Assembly (NCBI GenBank): GCA_964617875.1
Contig: CAZUAI010000053.1
Location: 1 to 37,076 of the forward strand
DNA: 37,076 bases
Direction: 5' to 3'
Source: CAZMVY01 sp964617875
GTDB taxonomy: Bacteria > Planctomycetota > Phycisphaerae > UBA1845 > PWPN01
Each line of letters begins with the position of its first letter. Within the stretch, counting starts at the first letter, position 1. This document shows, piece by piece, positions 8,090 to 16,087 of the stretch. The notes below the pieces were generated by a model, which did not search any database, was not told the DNA's origin, and was given only the letters and a program-made list of their open reading frames with translations. The position numbers and the translations under genes were made by a program.

Positions 8090-8926
8090 CTATCGCGCCA
8101 GGGCCGGCATCGCGTTTTCGTACCACGCCAGACCCCACCGCCGCCACCCGTGCAGGAGGATCGCCCCGACGGCGACCGGGGCGATCGGGGCGGCGCGTCG
8201 GATAAACGGGACGAGGGCGTCCGGCTCGTCGCGGACGCTCTCGATGGCGGTGTGTTCCTGGTGGGCGTCGGCCTGATCGAGGCGGCCGAGCAACTCGTCT
8301 CGCGTCAGGTTCACGGCCGCCTCAAAGAGCATCTCGGGCTGCCAGATCTCGTGGTCGTGGATGAGGCCGACGCAGACGAGTGCGTCGAGGTGGTTGTCGC
8401 CAAGGGTCAGTTCCTCCTGCAGCTCGCGGCGGACGGCGGCGAAGACGTCGATGGACCCGTCGGGGCGAATGTCGGCTTCCTCAAGAGCCCCGCCGAACGT
8501 GTGGAGGAAACCCGCGTGGTAGGCGACCCGGTGGCTGCGACGGCCGTAGATGAGCCAGCCGTCACGGCTGACGACGGTGGCGGTCGTGCCGATCGGGTTG
8601 GCAAATCGCTCGCGGCCGATTTCGCCGAGGCGGTGGCGGTTGTAGAGGTTGGTGCCGACGAAGTCGCAGTAGTTCGTCGGGCCGGCGGTCACGTGGAGCC
8701 TGCCGTCCTCGACGCGATGGCCGATCCAGCGGACGAGCGTGCCGTTGAAAAGGATCGCCCCGCGGTTCCGGCACTCGTCGAGTTGCCGCTCCCAGATCTC
8801 ACCGATCGAACGATCCAGGTCGGCCGTGGTCGGCCGTGGCGCGTCGGTCCAGTGGACGTGGACATGCCCCGGCGGAAACTCACCGAAGGCATCGACGGAG
8901 AACGGGGCCGGCCGGATGTTGTTCAA
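8090..8926 (-). CDS. NUDT22-like Nudix hydrolase family protein
   Basis: A 278-residue protein resembling the NUDT22 branch of the Nudix superfamily, whose human member hydrolyses UDP-glucose and UDP-galactose. Features in order: an N-terminal region with IGEIWERQLDE (about 41-51); a segment TNYCDFVGTNLYN, the counterpart of the CDFxGTN-type signature of NUDT22; then TVVSRDGWLIYGRRS and an atypical Nudix box. In that box the leading Gly-Gly and RRELQEEL are present, but an insertion separates them and the first glutamate is out of register. The start is a TTG at 8926 with GGGAG ten bases upstream; no ATG occurs before the conserved region. It follows the YbaK-like gene by 19 nt, so the two are probably cotranscribed. 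Substrate assignment is inference. Confidence 0.7.
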   Translation of the reverse strand: MNNIRPAPFSVDAFGEFPPGHVHVHWTDAPRPTTADLDRSIGEIWERQLDECRNRGAILFNGTLVRWIGHRVEDGRLHVTAGPTNYCDFVGTNLYNRHRLGEIGRERFANPIGTTATVVSRDGWLIYGRRSHRVAYHAGFLHTFGGALEEADIRPDGSIDVFAAVRRELQEELTLGDNHLDALVCVGLIHDHEIWQPEMLFEAAVNLTRDELLGRLDQADAHQEHTAIESVRDEPDALVPFIRRAAPIAPVAVGAILLHGWRRWGLAWYENAMPALAR

Positions 8927-8945
8927 TCTGTGGCGACTCCCCGAA

Positions 8946-9398
8946 TCACCTCGCCACCGAGGCGACGATGGGCTCCGCCACGCGTTCGTAGTCCGCGCGG
9001 AGCATCCTGACCGCCTCGGTGTGCGAGCCGGCCTGGAACACCACGTACTCGTCCTGGCGGAGCGAGACGTCCATCAGCGTGGGGATGCCGTACGGTTTGC
9101 CGAACGGCGGCTCCGCGCCGAGTTCGCAGTCGTGGAAGACCTGCGAGAGTTCGTGCTCGCTGGCCATGCTCGCGAGCGAGACGTTCATCACGCGGGCCAC
9201 CGCGTCGAGATCGACACGACGGTCCGCCGGGACCACGCAGAGCACGTATGTGGTTCCCACGCGAACCAGGACGGGCTTGGCGACGTTCCGCCCCGGCGTA
9301 TGGGACTCGGCGGCGAGGCGTTGGGAGCTGAAGGTCGGCGGATGCGTGGTCCGCGTGAACGGCATTCCGTGCCGTCGGAGGAGAAGGTCGAGGTCCAT
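8946..9398 (-). CDS. YbaK/EbsC-family aminoacyl-tRNA deacylase
   Basis: A 150-residue stand-alone editing-domain protein related to the insertion domain of prolyl-tRNA synthetase; such proteins hydrolyse mischarged tRNAs such as Cys- or Ala-tRNA-Pro. Visible hallmarks are HPPTFSSQRLAAE near the N-terminus, the conserved lysine in AKPVLV (Lys41), VVPADRRVDLDAV, and EPPFGKPYGIPTLMD with a following VFQAGSH segment. The length matches the family. The ATG at 9398 has GAGGA eight bases upstream. It is first in a probable two-gene transcript with the Nudix-like gene. The exact tRNA substrate cannot be read from the sequence. Confidence 0.85.
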   Translation of the reverse strand: MDLDLLLRRHGMPFTRTTHPPTFSSQRLAAESHTPGRNVAKPVLVRVGTTYVLCVVPADRRVDLDAVARVMNVSLASMASEHELSQVFHDCELGAEPPFGKPYGIPTLMDVSLRQDEYVVFQAGSHTEAVRMLRADYERVAEPIVASVAR

Positions 9399-9582
9399 GA
9401 TTTGTCCTCACCCATATGCGTCCTGCCGGGACTGCGATGTGCCGGGTACGGTCGGTCCCGTTGTTCGCCGGCCGGCAGTGAAGCCGGCGCATCCGGGCAC
9501 ATCCAACGCAGGCGGCGGCCCTCAGGAGGCCGCGAGAACCCGCCCCGGTCATGGCGGCGATCCATCGCGCGGGACGGAAGGT

Positions 9583-10134
9583 TCAGTGCTTCTTCGGCTT
9601 GTCGGTGTCCTCGTCTTCGCCGAGCATCTCGTCCACGAAGTTCTGCTCGCCGCTGGCGGCCAGTTCTTCCAGCTCGGTCAGCGGATCGACGTTCTCGGTC
9701 GCCTCGCGGAACAACTCGTCTTCGTCAAACTGCCCGGCCTCCGTGGCTGCCGACGAGTCCGCGTGAGAAATCGCGGGTTTCTTCGGCGGTTCGTTGCGAC
9801 GGGGCTCGAGCCGGACTTTCACGTGCTTGAGGTCCTCCGGCTGTCCGTTGATCTGCACGGTGAACACGACGGGCCCCATGACAATCCGATCGCCGGGGGC
9901 AAGATCCTTCTCGCTGATGCGGTGGTTGTTGACGTACGTGCCGTTGGCGCTTCCGAGGTCGCGGAGCGTCACCGACCCCCCGTGGATGATAAGCTGCGCG
10001 TGCTTGCGGGAGATCTCGCCGAGCGGGATTCGCAGGTCGCACTCGTCCTGGCGCCCGATGATCGTGATCCCGTCGCCCAGCGGGAAGTCCTTGCGCTCGC
10101 CATTCTCCTTGAACAGTACGAGTCTGACGTCCAT
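9583..10134 (-). CDS. FHA-domain protein
   Basis: A 183-residue soluble protein. Residues 1-95 are a forkhead-associated domain that binds phosphothreonine peptides: GR at 27-28, ISRKHA at 41-46 and SANGTYVNN at 62-70 carry the expected binding residues. The remainder is charged and low in complexity, with an acidic tail (GEDEDTDKPKKH). No kinase or secretion genes adjoin it, so its partner is unknown. The start at 10134 is chosen because the FHA fold begins there and GAAGGGA lies eight bases upstream; a longer frame to 10233 adds only Arg/Gly-rich sequence. It is divergent from hemW. Confidence 0.85.
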   Translation of the reverse strand: MDVRLVLFKENGERKDFPLGDGITIIGRQDECDLRIPLGEISRKHAQLIIHGGSVTLRDLGSANGTYVNNHRISEKDLAPGDRIVMGPVVFTVQINGQPEDLKHVKVRLEPRRNEPPKKPAISHADSSAATEAGQFDEDELFREATENVDPLTELEELAASGEQNFVDEMLGEDEDTDKPKKH

Positions 10135-10335
10135 CGGGTCGGTCCCTTCGTCGTCGTGCCCGCTCGGCTTCCCCCGGAGATGCAGTCGCACGACCGCAGC
10201 CCGCACCCGGCCTGCGCGCGGCACAACACGCACCGTCGTCCTGCCATCAGTCTACCGCGGTCGGTCCGGCTCCGCAACGGGCAAGCCCCCAGCCGTCCCG
10301 CACGCCGTGCCCGGGCACACCCGGCATCTGCACGT

Positions 10336-10341
10336 TATACT
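10336..10341 (+). promoter_or_regulatory. Candidate -10 element upstream of hemW
   Basis: TATACT stands out in GC-rich surroundings 14 bases before the first hemW ATG. No good -35 element lies at the right distance. If real, transcription starts near 10348 and the leader is only about 8-17 nt. Confidence 0.3.
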
Positions 10342-10355
10342 TCCCAGACCGGGGT

Positions 10356-11525
10356 ATGCCAAGCATGACCGACGTCGGCCTGTACATCCACGTGCCATTC
10401 TGTCGCAAAAAGTGCGGCTACTGCGATTTCTGTTCCATTGTGGCGGACACGGACATCATGCACCGCGGCGTTGACGCCCTGCTGGGCGAACTCGACAGCG
10501 GACCTGCCGGAATTGCCCTTCGGGGGCGGGTGCGGACCATTTTCGTCGGCGGCGGCACGCCTACGGTCCTTCCCCCAGCCGAGCTTGGCCGATTGCTCCA
10601 GGCGTTCAAATGCGCAAACCGGCTCACCGACGCCGGCCCGGAGTTCACGGTTGAGGCGAATCCGGCTACGCTCGACCCAACTCGGGCCGATCTGTTGCGC
10701 GAAGCAGGCGTAAGCCGTATCTCCATTGGTGCCCAGTCGTTCGATCAGCGGGAACTCGATACCCTTGATCGGTCACATCATCCGGACGATGTGCATCGCA
10801 CGGTGAGCATTGCGAGACAAGTCGGAATCAAGTCAATCAATCTGGACTTGATCTTTGGGATTCCCGGTCAGACGTTGTCTACGTGGGCCAGCTCTCTTGA
10901 GCAGGCCCTCGCCCTCGAGGTGAATCACGTTTCGTGCTATGGGCTGACATACGAACAGGGTACGCCGCTTCACCGGCGTCTTCGGCGGGGCGAGATTCAG
11001 GCCTGCGACGAGGAGTCCGAAGCGGCGATGTACGAGTATGCGATCGATCGCCTGACGGCGGCGGGCTTCGAACATTACGAGGTCAGCAACTTCGCCCGCC
11101 CGGGATCGCGTTGCGAGCATAATCTGCGCTATTGGCGAAATGAGCCCTACGTGGGGATCGGCCCGTCTGCAGCCAGTTACCTTGCGGGCGAGCGGACGCA
11201 GAACGTAGCCGATGTCCGTCAGTACATCGAACGAATCGCCGCAGGCCGGTCGCCCATCGCTACGCGCGAGCGGCTCGACGCCAAGGCACGCGCGGGCGAG
11301 GCGGCCATGCTCCGCCTCCGGCTGATCGAGGGGATCGACCGCAAGCAGTTTGAGGAGAAGACGGGGTTCGATCCGATGACGCTGTTTGTGGGTGCGATCG
11401 AGCGCCATGCGGGCGACTGTCGGATATCCGTCACTGACACACATATCCGTCTGACGCGGGCCGGATTGCTGATCGCGGACGCGGTAATGGCCGATTTTAT
11501 TGATGCGACAAGGCAGGGGGGTTGA
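10356..11525 (+). CDS. hemW: Radical SAM heme chaperone HemW
   Basis: A 389-residue protein of the HemN-like radical SAM family; HemW binds heme and delivers it to respiratory enzymes. The cluster motif C-RKK-C-GY-C-DF-C near the N-terminus gives the CxxxCxxCxC spacing characteristic of HemN/HemW. FVGGGTPTVLP, EANPATLD, GAQSFDQRELDTLDRSH and DLIFGIPGQT follow as in HemW. The C-terminal part is HemW-type. Two starts are possible: the ATG at 10356 (listed) and the ATG at 10365, which has GGGG ten bases upstream and begins MTDVGLYIHVPFC as is usual in the family. The stop codon overlaps the promoter of the next small gene. Confidence 0.92.
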   Translation: MPSMTDVGLYIHVPFCRKKCGYCDFCSIVADTDIMHRGVDALLGELDSGPAGIALRGRVRTIFVGGGTPTVLPPAELGRLLQAFKCANRLTDAGPEFTVEANPATLDPTRADLLREAGVSRISIGAQSFDQRELDTLDRSHHPDDVHRTVSIARQVGIKSINLDLIFGIPGQTLSTWASSLEQALALEVNHVSCYGLTYEQGTPLHRRLRRGEIQACDEESEAAMYEYAIDRLTAAGFEHYEVSNFARPGSRCEHNLRYWRNEPYVGIGPSAASYLAGERTQNVADVRQYIERIAAGRSPIATRERLDAKARAGEAAMLRLRLIEGIDRKQFEEKTGFDPMTLFVGAIERHAGDCRISVTDTHIRLTRAGLLIADAVMADFIDATRQGG

Positions 11526-11551
11526 CATCCGCCCGGCATTGGGTGTAAATG
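11522..11551 (+). promoter_or_regulatory. Promoter overlapping the hemW stop codon
   Basis: A perfect -35 TTGACA (11522-11527) shares bases with the hemW TGA. After an 18-base spacer comes TAAATG (11546-11551). It would drive the small membrane-protein gene at 11664 with a leader of about 105 nt. Confidence 0.5.
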
Positions 11552-11663
11552 CTGGCCGCAGCGACGGATGCCGGACTGTGTAACCCGGCGGACGTAGCGG
11601 GCGCGCGAGCGGCAAGGCTCGCGTGGGCGCGGGATCCATCTGAATGCAGAGGAGACGTGGACC

Positions 11664-11792
11664 ATGGATTCGTTGCTGAACGGGACCCTGGCTGGCCTCG
11701 GTGACTACGTTACGTGGTGGCAGGGGGTACTGGCGATCGTGCTGGTCGTCTTGATCATCTTCTACTACCAGTACAAGAAGAAACAGATGTAA
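11664..11792 (+). CDS. Small single-pass membrane protein (42 aa)
   Basis: The frame encodes MDSLLNGTLAGLGDYVTWWQ followed by a hydrophobic helix (GVLAIVLVVLIIF) and a basic tail (YYQYKKKQM). This is the form of a small inner-membrane protein with a cytoplasmic positive end. A GGAG motif lies at 11651-11654, nine bases upstream of the start, and a consensus promoter lies at 11522-11551. A strong hairpin at 11862-11891 ends the unit. The family is not recognised; the promoter, binding site, helix and terminator together make it likely to be real. Confidence 0.6.
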   Translation: MDSLLNGTLAGLGDYVTWWQGVLAIVLVVLIIFYYQYKKKQM

Positions 11793-11861
11793 CGCCGTTG
11801 GAGCAGGGAATCGGGCTCGGACGGACGCTCGATTCCGTCAATACATCCGGGATGCCCATGC

Positions 11862-11891
11862 ACGGGCCGTGTGCGGTTGCGCGCGGCCCGT
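11862..11891. terminator. Hairpin between convergent genes
   Basis: The perfect 8-bp arms ACGGGCCG (11862-11869) and CGGCCCGT (11884-11891) enclose a further partly paired GTGCG/CGCGC region. The T-run is weak (TCGTCTTG). It is placed to end both the small membrane-protein gene and the convergent thioredoxin-like gene. Confidence 0.5.
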
Positions 11892-11915
11892 CGTCTTGCG
11901 CAGCGAAGGCAGGCG

Positions 11916-12350
11916 TCAGCGTCTCAGCACGGCCCACTTGAGAAACGCGCGGAATTCGTCGGCGTCGATCCGGCCGGCGCGCCGATCGACGACCGAGCCG
12001 TCCGGGCGGAGGATGACGTAGGTCGGTACAACCGACACCCCGAGTTGGTCGGCGAGCGTCTTGCTCAGGTAATAATCCAGGCGGACGCACTGGTAATCCT
12101 TGAGGACCTTGAGCACATCCTGATTGCCGAACAGAAGGCTGTCGGCTTCGATGCAGGTTCCGTCGGTCATGGTGCGGAACTGCACCAGCGTGAGTTGCTT
12201 GAGGCCGGCGGCCCGCTGGAGGGCGGGCTCGACGCGATTATGCCACTGAACCCCGCCGCAGCCGGGGAGGATCGCGATGAGCAACCCGCCTGCGAACCAG
12301 ACGAACCCTCGCGTTCGCCACCCGGTCTGTACGGTTGGTCCCTGTGCCAT
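11916..12350 (-). CDS. Thioredoxin-fold lipoprotein lacking the CxxC pair
   Basis: A 144-residue protein. Residues 14-31 are a hydrophobic export signal ending in the lipobox-like LPGC, so it is probably a lipid-anchored periplasmic protein. The rest matches a thioredoxin fold: LVQFRT as the strand before the active site, LDYYLSKTLADQLGVSVVPTYVILRPDG with the cis-proline (VVPT), then a final helix. At the active site the motif is T-C-I-E rather than CxxC, so only one redox cysteine remains. This would suit disulfide isomerase-like, peroxidase-like or purely structural roles. No clear ribosome binding site precedes the ATG at 12350. It is divergent from ribF. Confidence 0.75.
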   Translation of the reverse strand: MAQGPTVQTGWRTRGFVWFAGGLLIAILPGCGGVQWHNRVEPALQRAAGLKQLTLVQFRTMTDGTCIEADSLLFGNQDVLKVLKDYQCVRLDYYLSKTLADQLGVSVVPTYVILRPDGSVVDRRAGRIDADEFRAFLKWAVLRR

Positions 12351-12532
12351 GCAGAGTGTATTGTTCGCATCGAACGCCGAAATGCAAGCCGCCTTCGTCG
12401 CGGGATCTCAGGAAGATGCCGGAGCCCGGATACAGCCGCTCGTGCACGGGCGGCGAGAGGGGCTTTTTCACTTTTGTCCGCGGGTGCCCTATCATGGCCC
12501 GTGGTTCGTGAGCGACGGATTGAACGGCGGTC

Positions 12533-13495
12533 ATGCGCACAGTTTCTGGCCTCGACAACGTGAGCCCTGACCTTGCCGGGGGCGTGCTCAGCATCGGCAA
12601 CTTCGATGGCGTCCACCTCGGACACCGGCTGATTCTCGATCGCGGCGTCGAACTGGCCGCGGGCACCGCGGGCCCGCTCGTGGTGATGACGTTCTCGCCG
12701 CACCCGCTGGCGGTGCTGCGGCCGGACCGCGCACCGCCGACGCTGACGCCGCTCGAGGAGAAGCTCGCGCAACTCGAGCGGGCCGGGGCCGACGCCGTGG
12801 TCGTCGTACCGGTGGACACCACGTTTCTTGCGATCGAGGCCGACGATTTCGTGCGGCGGATCGTGGCGGAGCGGTTCGCGCCGCGGTTCGTGGTCGAAGG
12901 TCCGTCGTTCAACTACGGGCGCGGACGGCAGGGCGATAACGAGACGCTGCGGGCGGCGGGGCGGCGACACGGGTTTGAGGTGCACGTGGTGGAATCGGTC
13001 GAGGTCGAGACGGACGCGGGTTGCCACGAGATGGTGTCCAGTTCGCTGATTCGACGCGCCGTCTCCGCCGGCGACATGGACCTGGCCCGGCGGGCACTGG
13101 GCCGGCCGTATGCGTTGCTGGGTCGTGTTGTGGAGGGGCGCCGGCGCGGGCGCAAACTGGGCTATCCGACGGCGAATCTGGACGCAGGGCCCCAACTGCT
13201 CCCGGCGGACGGGGTGTACGCGGGCGCCGCAACGGTCGCCGGGCGCGAGTATCCCGCCGCCATCAGCATCGGGCGCGCGCCGACATTCAATGAAACGAAG
13301 ATGCTGGTGGAGGCCCACCTGCTCGGCTTTAACGGCGATGTCTACGGCAAGCCGATTCGCGTCGAGGTCGAGACGCGGCTGCGCGGTCAGGAGGCGTTCG
13401 ACTCGCCGGCGGCGTTGTGCGAACAGATCGAACGGGATGTGGCCGCCGCGCGTGCCGTGTTCGAGAGGCGGCGGCCCGCGCCCGACGGAGGATAG
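12533..13495 (+). CDS. ribF: Bifunctional riboflavin kinase / FAD synthetase
   Basis: A 320-residue enzyme converting riboflavin to FMN and then FAD. The N-terminal adenylyltransferase domain shows GNFDGVHLGH (22-31, the nucleotide-binding HxGH) and SSSLIRRAVSAGD. The C-terminal flavokinase domain shows RGRKLGYPTANL with the ATP/Mg-binding PTAN, then LPADGVYAG and IGRAPTFNE. Length and domain order are standard. It is the first gene of a plus-strand operon with nrnA nine bases downstream and the VanZ gene beyond. A weak promoter (TTTCAC / TATCAT, -10 at 12490-12495) lies upstream. Confidence 0.95.
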   Translation: MRTVSGLDNVSPDLAGGVLSIGNFDGVHLGHRLILDRGVELAAGTAGPLVVMTFSPHPLAVLRPDRAPPTLTPLEEKLAQLERAGADAVVVVPVDTTFLAIEADDFVRRIVAERFAPRFVVEGPSFNYGRGRQGDNETLRAAGRRHGFEVHVVESVEVETDAGCHEMVSSSLIRRAVSAGDMDLARRALGRPYALLGRVVEGRRRGRKLGYPTANLDAGPQLLPADGVYAGAATVAGREYPAAISIGRAPTFNETKMLVEAHLLGFNGDVYGKPIRVEVETRLRGQEAFDSPAALCEQIERDVAAARAVFERRRPAPDGG

Positions 13496-13504
13496 CAAAG
13501 GACC

Positions 13505-14554
13505 ATGCCGACGATCGATCGTCAGCGTTGGATGGACGCGGCACGGCGGCTGTCGTCCTGGCGGAGGCCGCTGATCCTGTCGCACATCCGGCCGGATGGC
13601 GACGCCATCGGTGCGATGCTGGGGATCAGCCGGATGTGTCGGCGGCTCGGGGCCGACCCGATGCCCGTTGCGTACGAGGATCCGCCGGCCAAGTACCGCG
13701 ATCTCGTCGGGAATGATCGATGGACCCTCTGGCCCGCCCCGGCGGCGGCCGGGGCCGACGGCATTCTTGTCCTCGATACGTGCAGTTGGCAGCAGCTCGC
13801 GCCGGTCGCCGAGTTCCTGCGGGCGTCGCCGATGCCGCGGATCGTAGTGGATCATCACAAGACGCGGGACGACATCTCCGGCGCGGCCGCGAAGGACGCG
13901 GCGGCGGTCGAATACCTTATCGACGAATCGGCTTCGGCGGCGAGCCTGCTCGTCCACGAATGGTTGCGGGCGGCCGGGTGGCCCGTCGAGGCCGGCGTGG
14001 CGGAGGCCCTGTTCGTCGGCATTGCCACGGACACGGGCTGGTTCCGTTTCTCGAATACGGACGCCCGCACGATGACGGCGGCGGGCGATCTGATCGCGGC
14101 GGGCGCGCAGCCGGACCGCTGGTTCACCGCGATGTACGAGACGGCCTCGCTCGCGCGTGTGCGACTGGAGGGGGCGATGCTGTCGGCCGTCGAGGTGAGC
14201 GATGGCGGGGCGGTGGTCTGGACGTGTCTGACCCGGGACATGTTCGCCGCCTCGGGCGCTTCGCCCGGGGAGACGGAGGACCTGATCCAGCATCTCCAGC
14301 GGATGGCCGGGGTTGTGGTGTCGGCCCTGTTCGTGGAGGAGCCGGACGGCCGGGTCCGGGCGAGCCTGCGCAGCAGGGCGCCGCACGTCTGCGGGTACGA
14401 CGTTGATGTGGCGGCAATTGCGGCGGCGTTCGGCGGCGGCGGGCACGCGCGGGCGGCCGGCGCGCGGCTTGCGGGCCCGTTGGCCGCGGTGCAACAACAG
14501 GTGCTCGCGGCGGTCCGTGAGGCGGTCGTCGCCGCACGGGCGAGGAAACGGTGA
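13505..14554 (+). CDS. nrnA: DHH-family oligoribonuclease / pAp phosphatase NrnA
   Basis: A 349-residue DHH/DHHA1 phosphoesterase. NrnA enzymes degrade very short RNA oligomers and dephosphorylate 3'-phosphoadenosine 5'-phosphate. Metal-binding motifs are SHIRPDGDAIG (26-36, His27, Asp31, Asp33), LDTCSW (around Asp91) and VVDHHKT (114-120). The DHHA1 part ends with FGGGGHARAAG, the substrate-binding loop. It lies nine bases after ribF, a common bacterial neighbourhood. Its TGA overlaps the GTG start of the VanZ gene by four bases, so the two are likely translationally coupled. Confidence 0.92.
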   Translation: MPTIDRQRWMDAARRLSSWRRPLILSHIRPDGDAIGAMLGISRMCRRLGADPMPVAYEDPPAKYRDLVGNDRWTLWPAPAAAGADGILVLDTCSWQQLAPVAEFLRASPMPRIVVDHHKTRDDISGAAAKDAAAVEYLIDESASAASLLVHEWLRAAGWPVEAGVAEALFVGIATDTGWFRFSNTDARTMTAAGDLIAAGAQPDRWFTAMYETASLARVRLEGAMLSAVEVSDGGAVVWTCLTRDMFAASGASPGETEDLIQHLQRMAGVVVSALFVEEPDGRVRASLRSRAPHVCGYDVDVAAIAAAFGGGGHARAAGARLAGPLAAVQQQVLAAVREAVVAARARKR

Positions 14555-16029
14555 GTTGCGAAGAGGAGCATTTCGAGAGCGCGGTCATCCGGCGGCTCCG
14601 GGAGAACCGCCGCGGGCTGTTCGCGTGCGTGTACATCGGGTTCGTCTTCTACGCCTCGCTGCTCCCGTTCGACTTCCACTGGGGCACCGGATGGTCGAAC
14701 CTTTCACGGACGCGGGAGATGCTCCGCTCTCACGCGGTCGCGAGCGGGCGATCGGACATCGTGGCCAACGTGCTTTTCTACGTTCCTCTTGGCGCGGCCG
14801 TCTGCCTAACCGTTCGACACCGCTTTCGCCGCTGGGCGCCGGGCGTGGTCGCGGGGCTTCTCGGCGGCGTGGCGACCAGTGGAACGGTCGAGTTCCTGCA
14901 GTTGTTTTCGGCGTCGCGCGTCGGTTCGCCGGTCGATGTCGTCACAAACAGCATCGGTACGTTCCTCGGCTGCGCCGTGTCGCCGCTTGCGCTGCTCGTG
15001 TTGCGACACTGGCGGGAGCAGCGCCGAAGGGCGATGGCGACACAGCCGGTGTGGCACCTGGCTCGCCTGGCCGCCGCGGCTACCCTTCTCTGTGCAATGG
15101 TGCCGTTCGACGTCCGCACCGACCTTGGCGAAATCCGTGCGGGGTTGGGAGCGGCGTGCGTGCGGCCGTTCCAGCAGTTGCAGGGGGCGGGCGCCGGCCC
15201 GGCCGTGGCCGATTTCTGGGTGGACTTTGCCGGCGATGCGGGAGCCTTCGCGCTGCTGGCCGGTCTCGTCGCGCTGGCGGCGGCGGGGGAGGCCCGCGTC
15301 GGGGTGATCACCGCCGTGGTCATCGCGTGCTGGACCGGCGTGCTCGTCAGCGTCGTGGGCGAGGTTGCGCAGATTTTCATCGCCTCGCGTGGTTTTGACA
15401 CGACGGACATCATCGCGGCGGCCTGCGGGGCGCTGCCGGGGGCGGTTTTCGGCGCCGCGCTGGGCCGGATCGCCGCGTGGAGGCGGTGGACCTGGGGCGG
15501 GCCGGTCAATCTGCTCGGGCTGCCGGCGCTCGTCCTCATCCTCATCGCCGACGCCGCTTACCTCACGGCACGCGGGCTCGGCCCGTTCTCGTTTCACGCC
15601 ATGCCGCCCGGGACGCAGTGGCTCTCGGCGATCGAATGGGTGCCGTTCCGCAGTTACACGGCCAACCTGACGCCGGCCCTGGTGGGGGAGTTCGTTCTCA
15701 AGGGGGTCCGCTATGTCGTTTTCGCAATGCCGCTCGCGCTGCTGTTGTCGCGGTTGCCGGGGCGATACGGGCGGGAGTTCGCCGCGCGAACGGCGGTGGT
15801 GGTTGCCTGCGCGGTCGTGCTGAGCGCTGCCATCGAGGTCGCGCAACTGGCGACGGCGAGCCGTTACAGCGACATCAGCGATGTGTTGATCGCGGCAATG
15901 GGCGCTGCTGTCGGGGCGACAGGCGTCGAGTGGTATCAGGAGGCCGTGCGCCACGCCCGGCACCACCTTCGGCGTCGGGCGGCGGCCGGAAGTCGTGAGG
16001 AGCACGCGTCAGCGGCCGTGCCGGGCTGA
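14551..16029 (+). CDS. VanZ-like membrane protein with three tandem modules
   Basis: A 492-residue protein with many hydrophobic helices. The VanZ-like pattern (opening PF near a helix end, then E-x-x-Q...ASR...D...G) appears three times: EFLQLFSASRVGSPVDV (from Glu114), EVAQIFIASRGFDTTDI (from Glu271) and EVAQLATASRYSDISDV (from Glu429). Each is preceded by a helix group, giving modules near 25-150, 170-305 and 325-465. VanZ family proteins are often about 120-200 residues; VanZ itself affects teicoplanin resistance, but most homologues have no known role. The gene begins at a GTG overlapping the nrnA stop codon. The role is unknown; cell-envelope function is a guess from the family. Confidence 0.8.
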   Translation: MSCEEEHFESAVIRRLRENRRGLFACVYIGFVFYASLLPFDFHWGTGWSNLSRTREMLRSHAVASGRSDIVANVLFYVPLGAAVCLTVRHRFRRWAPGVVAGLLGGVATSGTVEFLQLFSASRVGSPVDVVTNSIGTFLGCAVSPLALLVLRHWREQRRRAMATQPVWHLARLAAAATLLCAMVPFDVRTDLGEIRAGLGAACVRPFQQLQGAGAGPAVADFWVDFAGDAGAFALLAGLVALAAAGEARVGVITAVVIACWTGVLVSVVGEVAQIFIASRGFDTTDIIAAACGALPGAVFGAALGRIAAWRRWTWGGPVNLLGLPALVLILIADAAYLTARGLGPFSFHAMPPGTQWLSAIEWVPFRSYTANLTPALVGEFVLKGVRYVVFAMPLALLLSRLPGRYGREFAARTAVVVACAVVLSAAIEVAQLATASRYSDISDVLIAAMGAAVGATGVEWYQEAVRHARHHLRRRAAAGSREEHASAAVPG

Positions 16030-16087
16030 CCTGTTCTTCCTTTCCGCCTTCTCGTCCTGCGGGACCCGCGGCACACGCCGGTGCGGG

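Noticed and set aside
12167..14497. Very long minus-strand open frame opposite ribF and nrnA
   Set aside because: It is Arg/His/Pro-rich without family motifs and lies antisense to two clear enzymes; it is a by-product of high GC codon usage.
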